DNA from: Pseudoxanthomonas sp. X-1
GTDB lineage: Bacteria; Pseudomonadota; Gammaproteobacteria; Xanthomonadales; Xanthomonadaceae
NCBI RefSeq assembly: GCF_020042665.1
Contig: NZ_CP083376.1
Location: forward strand, 780,001 to 844,000
Length of the DNA: 64,000 bases
Direction: 5' to 3'
Under the pieces are notes generated by a model. That model made no database searches. It saw only the letters and a list, made by a program, of their open reading frames with translations, and had not been told where the DNA came from. Of the stretch, positions 59,822 through 64,000 are shown piece after piece. Position numbers and translations under genes: made by a program. Within the stretch, counting starts at the first letter, position 1. Every line of letters starts with the position of its first letter.

Positions 59822-59870
59822 AACAAAAAGGGCCTGATTCGCCTGGAGCTTCCAGTGAATCAGACCCTTG
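59822..59870 (-). terminator. Terminator downstream of tRNA-Met
   Basis: On the minus strand a stem AAGGG-CTGATTC region pairs with GAATCAG-CCCTT across a GC-rich loop, followed by TTTTTG. It lies about 34 bases after the tRNA 3' end and is oriented for it. Confidence 0.8.
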
Positions 59871-59903
59871 TCGCGCCTCTCGCGCTACCAGCGGCATGGC
59901 CTC

Positions 59904-59980
59904 TGGTGGCTATGGGTGGACTCGAACCACCGACCCCAGCATTATGAGTGCTGTGCTCTAACCGGCTGAGCTACATAGCC
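59904..59980 (-). tRNA. tRNA-Met (CAU), elongator type
   Basis: A 77-base cloverleaf with encoded CCA: acceptor GGCTATG, D-arm GCTCAGCCGGTTAGAGC, anticodon loop CTCATAA (CAU), variable loop, T-arm GGTTCGAGTCC. It closely resembles the elongator tRNA-Met. tRNA-Ile2 also has a CAU gene, but the stem sequences fit Met better. Confidence 0.92.
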
Positions 59981-60100
59981 GCGCGAAGAACCGGCAATTC
60001 TGGGCATCGACCGGCGGCTTGTCAATCGATGCGCGGCGGGTTGAGGCGGCGGCCGGGGCGTGGCACATTCGGACCCAGTAGATTTTCAGGAGTCCGCGTC

Positions 60101-60709
60101 GTGATCGATCCGGACGGTTACCGACCCAACGTTGGCATCGTGCTCATGCATCCGGAAGGCAAGGTCTTCTGGGCGCGTCGCGTGCGCCGGGACGGCTGGC
60201 AGTTCCCGCAGGGCGGGATGAACACCGACGAGACGCCGGTGGAGGCCATGTACCGCGAGCTGCGCGAGGAAACCGGGCTGCTGCCCGAACACGTCGAGAT
60301 CCTCGGCGCCACGCCGGGCTGGCTGCGCTACCGCCTGCCGCCGCGCGCGGTGCGCCGCAACGAGCGCCATGTCTGCATCGGCCAGAAGCAGGTCTGGTTC
60401 CTGCTGCGGCTGGTCGGCGAGGAGCGCCACGTGCGCCTGGACCTGACCGACGCCCCCGAGTTCGACCACTGGCGCTGGGTCGACTTCTGGTACCCGATGG
60501 AGCACGTGGTGATGTTCAAGCGCGGCGTGTACGCGCGCGCGCTGGGCCACCTGGCGCCGATGGCGCGGGTCGTGGCCGGCGCGCAGGCCGTGCCGCAGCA
60601 GCGCCTGGAGCGGCGCCCGGGCGAGGGCCAGGCGCGCAACTCGCAGCGTCCCCGCGCGCGGGCGGGGCGTCGCCGCGAGGGTTCAGGTCCGGCCACGCCG
60701 GCAAATTGA
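60101..60709 (+). CDS. rppH: RppH, RNA pyrophosphohydrolase
   Basis: A Nudix hydrolase that removes pyrophosphate from 5'-triphosphate mRNAs and starts their decay. It has 202 residues. The Nudix box runs about residues 38-60: Gly38, Glu44, Arg52-Glu53, Glu56-Glu57 and Gly59. It keeps WQFPQGG and the C-terminal WVDFWYP typical of RppH, plus a basic, disordered tail. It starts with GTG at 60101, preceded by AGGAG. Confidence 0.94.
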   Translation: MIDPDGYRPNVGIVLMHPEGKVFWARRVRRDGWQFPQGGMNTDETPVEAMYRELREETGLLPEHVEILGATPGWLRYRLPPRAVRRNERHVCIGQKQVWFLLRLVGEERHVRLDLTDAPEFDHWRWVDFWYPMEHVVMFKRGVYARALGHLAPMARVVAGAQAVPQQRLERRPGEGQARNSQRPRARAGRRREGSGPATPAN

Positions 60710-60734
60710 CAATCATTCGCATCCGCGATTGAAT
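60702..60734 (+). promoter_or_regulatory. Fur-like box over the bfd promoter
   Basis: TTGACA (60706-60711) and TTGAAT (60729-60734) are 17 bases apart. The stretch AAATTGACAATCATTCGCAT resembles Fur sites (GATAATGATAATCATT type) and overlaps the -35 and spacer. Iron repression of bfd is expected. The box overlaps the rppH stop codon. Confidence 0.7.
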
Positions 60735-60775
60735 GGCATCGGGTCACTCGGGCCCGCCGCCGTCCCGCCATCGCC

Positions 60776-60991
60776 GTGTACGTCTGCATCTGCAACGGGG
60801 TCACCGACCACCAGATCCGCGAAGCCGCCGCCAACGGCTGCAGGACCGTGTCCGAGTTGACCATGCGCACCGGCGCCGGCAGCACCTGCGGCAGCTGCCT
60901 GGACATGGCCGCCGATCTGCTCGCCGAACATCACGCCGCGCTGGACTTCCCGCTGCCGCTGCTGGGCACCGCGCTGGCCAACGCGGCGTAG
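60776..60991 (+). CDS. bfd: Bacterioferritin-associated ferredoxin
   Basis: A 71-residue [2Fe-2S] protein that reduces bacterioferritin to release iron. The four ligands are Cys4, Cys6, Cys38 and Cys41 (VYVCICN and STCGSCL), identical in spacing to E. coli Bfd. It starts with GTG. It is next to bfr, as usual. Confidence 0.93.
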   Translation: MYVCICNGVTDHQIREAAANGCRTVSELTMRTGAGSTCGSCLDMAADLLAEHHAALDFPLPLLGTALANAA

Positions 60992-61098
60992 AGGCCGTGC
61001 CGCCCGCGCACGGCGCGGGACTGATCACGATTCGCGTTTCCTCACCGCTTGCCGGCGGCCGCTATCCTGCGCGTCGATTCTCCACGCAGGGCATGACG

Positions 61099-61569
61099 AT
61101 GAAGGGCGACGCCAAGGTCATCGAGTTCCTCAACAAGGTGCTCTACAACGAGCTGACCGCGATCAACCAGTACTTCCTGCACGCCAAGATGCTCAAGCAC
61201 TGGGGGCTGAAGGAACTGGCCGAGTACGAGTACAAGGCCTCCATCGACGAGATGAAGCATGCGGACAAGCTGGCCGACCGCATCCTGTTCCTCGAAGGAC
61301 TGCCGAACTTCCAGGCCCTGGGCAAGCTGCGCGTGGGCGAGAACCCGCGCGAGATGCTGCAGTGCGACCTGGCGCTGGAGACCGAGGCGCTGCCGCTGCT
61401 GCGCGAGGGCGTGGCTTACTGCGAAACCGTGGGCGACTACGTCAGCCGCCAGCTGCTGGTGGACATCCTCGACTCGGAGGAAGAGCACGTGGACTGGCTG
61501 GAAACCCAGCTGGACCTGATCGTGCGGATCGGCGAGCCCAACTACCTGTTGACCAAGCTCGACGACTGA
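61099..61569 (+). CDS. bfr: Bacterioferritin
   Basis: Iron-storage haem ferritin subunit, 156 residues from 61099. The N-terminus [20 protein letters not shown] aligns with E. coli Bfr (MKGD). The haem ligand Met lies in [10 protein letters not shown] (position 52) with ferroxidase Glu18, Glu51 and His54. A start two codons earlier (61093) is possible. Its 3' end overlaps the convergent kinase gene by 28 bases. Confidence 0.94.
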   Translation: MKGDAKVIEFLNKVLYNELTAINQYFLHAKMLKHWGLKELAEYEYKASIDEMKHADKLADRILFLEGLPNFQALGKLRVGENPREMLQCDLALETEALPLLREGVAYCETVGDYVSRQLLVDILDSEEEHVDWLETQLDLIVRIGEPNYLLTKLDD

Positions 61570-63992
61570 GCCGCGGCCGGCGCGCTTTCCAGGCGCGCCA
61601 GATAGTCCTGCAGCGCCACGCGCGCGCGGGCGAACTCGGCGATCACCAGGGCCACGGCCACCGCCGGGCGCTCCAGGCGCGCCTCGCGCGCGCCCAGTTC
61701 GACGCGCTTGGCCGCGGCCGACAGCGCCATCGCGCCGAGGTTGGCGCTGGAGGACTTGAGCGAGTGCGCCGCCGCGCGCATGGCCTCCAGGTCGGGCGCG
61801 GTCGAGGCGGCCTCCAGCTCGGCGATCAGGCGTGGGGCGTCCTCCAGGAAGACCTGGATGATGCGCGCGGTATCGGGGCCGGTGAACTCGGTCAGTTCGT
61901 CCAGCAGCGCGCTGTCCAACACCACCGGAGCGCCGAGCGCCGGTGCGCCGGCGGGCGCGGCGGAAGGCGGCGGGCGCGGCAGTGCCTCGGGCGCCACGGC
62001 GGGAGCCGTAGCGGCGGAAGCAGTGGAAGCGGCGGGCCGTGCGACAGGGGTTGGCTGTGCGACAGGGGCGGGCGGGGTCTCGTCCGCAGGGGAGGCGTCG
62101 CCCACCGGCGGCAGCCAGCGCTGCAGGCACTCCTCCAGCAGGGCGCGCGAGACCGGCTTGGACAGGTAATCGTCCATGCCCGCATCCAGGCAGCGTTGAC
62201 GGTCGCCGGCCATGGCGTTGGCGGTCATGGCCACGATCGGCACGCGCGGCTGGCCGCGCTCGGCCTCGCGCTCGCGCCAGCGGCGGGTGGCGGTATAGCC
62301 GTCCAGCAGCGGCATCTGGCAGTCCATCAACACCAGCGGGTAGCGGGTGCGCTCCATCCGCTCCAGGGCCATCACGCCGTTCTGGGCGTGGTCGGCGCGG
62401 AAGCCCAGCGATTCGAGCATCTTCTCGGCCACCGCCAGGTTGACCGGGTTGTCCTCGACCAGCAGCACGCGTCGCCCGTCCGGGGCGAGCGGCAAGGCGT
62501 CAGCATCGGGCGCGGCCGCGGGCGGCGCTGCCGTGGCGTCGGCCGCGGCCTCCGGTTCTGGCAGCGGCAGCGGCTGCTCGACCTGGCTCGGCCCGGTCGT
62601 CGCCGGGACCGGCGGCCTGGAAACGGTGGCCAGCACCGCGCGCAGGTCCGACTCATGGGCCAGGCGCGGCAGCGAAGTGGCGCCGGCGCGCAGGTCTTCG
62701 GGCACCGGCTCGTCGCCGTACAGCCAGACCAACTGGGTGCCGGTGTCCTGCGCGAGGCGGCCGACCACGCGGTGCAGGGCGCGCGCGCTGCTGCGCATGC
62801 TCGGGGTCAGGTCGGCGACCACGCTGTTGAAGCCGGCGGTGCTGGAGCGCAGGCGTTCCAGCGCCTCCTGCACGGTCTCCACGCACTGCAGCGAAGTATT
62901 CCACTGCGGCACCAGGCCGGACAGGCGCGAGCGCAGCCGTCCGTCGGCACTGACCAGCAGCACGCGCGCCTGCTCCGGGCGGGCCGGCGCGGACAGGTCG
63001 CCCAGCGCCTTGAGCAGCGGGATCTCGAACCAGAAGGTCGAGCCGCGCCCGGGTTCGGACACCACCGCGATGCGCCCGCCCATCAGGCCGACGATGCGCT
63101 TGCAGATGGCCAAGCCCAGGCCGGTGCCGCCGAACAGTCGGGTGGTCGAGGCGTCGGCCTGGCTGAAGGGGCTGAACAGCCGCGCCTGGCCTTCGGCGTC
63201 GATGCCGATGCCGGTATCGCGCACCTCGAAGCGCAGCAGGTGCTGGGCGCCGGTCTCGCCCAGGCGTCGGGCCACCAGGGTCACCGAGCCGCGCTCGGTG
63301 AACTTGATGGCGTTGCCGATCAGGTTGGTCAGCACCTGGCGCAGGCGCAGTGGGTCGCCGCGTACCGACAGGCGCACCGTCGGGTCCAGCTGCAGGCCCA
63401 GGCGCAGGCCGCGGTTCTCGGCCGGGCGCTGCATCAGCTGCATGACCTGCTCGAGCACCTCGCGCAGGTTGAAGGCGGTGTTCTCCAGCTCGAGCTTGTT
63501 CGCCTCCAGCTTGGAGTAGTCCAGGATGTCGTCGACGATGCGCAGCAGCGTCTGCGAGGACGAGGTGGCGGTCAGCAGCAATTGGCGCTGATCCGGCGCC
63601 AGGGCCGAGCGCGAGAGCAGCTCGAGCATCGGCACGATGCCGTTGAGCGGGGTGCGGATCTCATGGCTCATGGTGGCCAGGAACTCGCCCTTGGCCAGCA
63701 CCGCCGATTCGGCCGCCTGCTTGGCCTTGATCAGCTCGCCCTCGACGCGGCCCAGGCGCTCGACCTCGCGCTGGGCCAGCTGGCGTTCGGATTCGGCGAT
63801 GGCCGCGCGTGCGTCGGCGGCCTCGGCATGGTGCGCGACCGCGTGCAGCAGGACGAGCGTGGCCACCGTCGCCAGCAGGGCCGCGATGCCCGAGGAGAAG
63901 GCCACCAGCAGCCACGGCCCGGGGACCATCGACAGGTCCAGCCACAGCGAGACCAGCAACAGCGCGGCCGCCGCCGCGGCCAGCCAGGACAT
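61542..63992 (-). CDS. Hybrid sensor histidine kinase with receiver and Hpt domains (5' end probably outside window)
   Basis: At least 816 residues. Two hydrophobic segments near the visible N-terminus (about 5-20 and 27-50) lead to the kinase core: H box [13 protein letters not shown] (His ~110), [26 protein letters not shown] degenerate receiver-like region follows (about 330-450), then a true receiver ([10 protein letters not shown]; Asp ~557 in LMDCQMP) and a C-terminal Hpt ([14 protein letters not shown], His ~743). This BarA/RpfC-like order suggests a phosphorelay to a distant regulator. The frame stays open to the window edge, so an N-terminal sensor may be missing. Confidence 0.88.
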   Translation of the reverse strand: MSWLAAAAAALLLVSLWLDLSMVPGPWLLVAFSSGIAALLATVATLVLLHAVAHHAEAADARAAIAESERQLAQREVERLGRVEGELIKAKQAAESAVLAKGEFLATMSHEIRTPLNGIVPMLELLSRSALAPDQRQLLLTATSSSQTLLRIVDDILDYSKLEANKLELENTAFNLREVLEQVMQLMQRPAENRGLRLGLQLDPTVRLSVRGDPLRLRQVLTNLIGNAIKFTERGSVTLVARRLGETGAQHLLRFEVRDTGIGIDAEGQARLFSPFSQADASTTRLFGGTGLGLAICKRIVGLMGGRIAVVSEPGRGSTFWFEIPLLKALGDLSAPARPEQARVLLVSADGRLRSRLSGLVPQWNTSLQCVETVQEALERLRSSTAGFNSVVADLTPSMRSSARALHRVVGRLAQDTGTQLVWLYGDEPVPEDLRAGATSLPRLAHESDLRAVLATVSRPPVPATTGPSQVEQPLPLPEPEAAADATAAPPAAAPDADALPLAPDGRRVLLVEDNPVNLAVAEKMLESLGFRADHAQNGVMALERMERTRYPLVLMDCQMPLLDGYTATRRWREREAERGQPRVPIVAMTANAMAGDRQRCLDAGMDDYLSKPVSRALLEECLQRWLPPVGDASPADETPPAPVAQPTPVARPAASTASAATAPAVAPEALPRPPPSAAPAGAPALGAPVVLDSALLDELTEFTGPDTARIIQVFLEDAPRLIAELEAASTAPDLEAMRAAAHSLKSSSANLGAMALSAAAKRVELGAREARLERPAVAVALVIAEFARARVALQDYLARLESAPAAAQSSSLVNR

Positions 63993-64000
63993 CAGTGCCG

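Larger units (their letters stand above)
59769..60100. other. Intergenic region around tRNA-Met
   Basis: It contains the kinase 3' end region, a terminator and the tRNA gene (listed separately) and the rppH leader (GATTTTCAGGAGTCCG, ribosome site AGGAG). There is no other gene. Confidence 0.6.

Noticed and set aside
54480..59897. Long minus-strand frames opposite the barrel and kinase genes
   Set aside because: They have Gln/Arg/Gly-rich composition typical of antisense frames in GC-rich genes; the plus-strand proteins have clear signal peptides and domains.

Overview
The window is GC-rich DNA from a gammaproteobacterium, most probably of the Xanthomonadaceae/Lysobacteraceae (Pseudoxanthomonas, Stenotrophomonas, Xanthomonas group). 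I base this on gene content and order, codon use and the many large TonB-dependent receptors and envelope proteins, not on a database match. It has two parts: an integrative and conjugative element (ICE) from base 1 to about 26,449, and ordinary chromosome from there to the right edge.

The ICE has the Tn4371-like gene order. From its right end leftwards it carries a tyrosine integrase, a DUF1016/YhcG nuclease, an arsenic cargo operon (arsR, LMW-type arsC, acr3, glutaredoxin-type arsC, arsH), radC, DUF2958, a small conserved protein, DUF932, a 680-residue ParB-like protein, DUF736, an XRE regulator, a second DUF2958, DUF2285, an AlpA-like HTH protein, repA with three iterons, parA, an RHH/ParB-like protein, DUF2840, the pilin-maturation peptidase traF and a VirD2-like relaxase. 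A heavy-metal cargo operon (czcI-czcC-czcB-czcA) follows and runs off the left edge. The coupling protein and type IV secretion genes are not visible and should lie further left. The right end coincides with the sequence ATGAAAAA (TTTTTCAT on the other strand), which matches the attachment core I recall for Tn4371-family ICEs and lies in the T-tract of the btuB terminator.

The chromosomal part starts with btuB under a cobalamin riboswitch. It is followed by a TfoX C-terminal-domain protein and free-methionine-R-sulfoxide reductase, a probable two-hairpin small RNA, queD, rhlE, an FNR/ANR-type regulator, and the divergent cydDC / cydABX genes with a perfect FNR box between them. Next come a periplasmic (alpha/alpha)-barrel hydrolase-like protein with a TonB-dependent receptor, and an SDR with a divergent HxlR regulator. 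An OmpR-type response regulator lies opposite a large surface locus: a 2222-residue DUF11/OmpA protein with ten exact 363-bp repeats, a 1232-1241-residue outer-membrane barrel protein and a membrane histidine kinase. The window ends with tRNA-Met, rppH, bfd-bfr under a Fur-like box, and a hybrid histidine kinase running off the right edge.

The most interesting items are the sRNA candidate with two identical UCCCUCCC loops, the 10 x 363 bp repeat protein with its partner barrel and two-component genes, the triplicated ~147-bp leader inside the ICE, and the ICE junction at a terminator.
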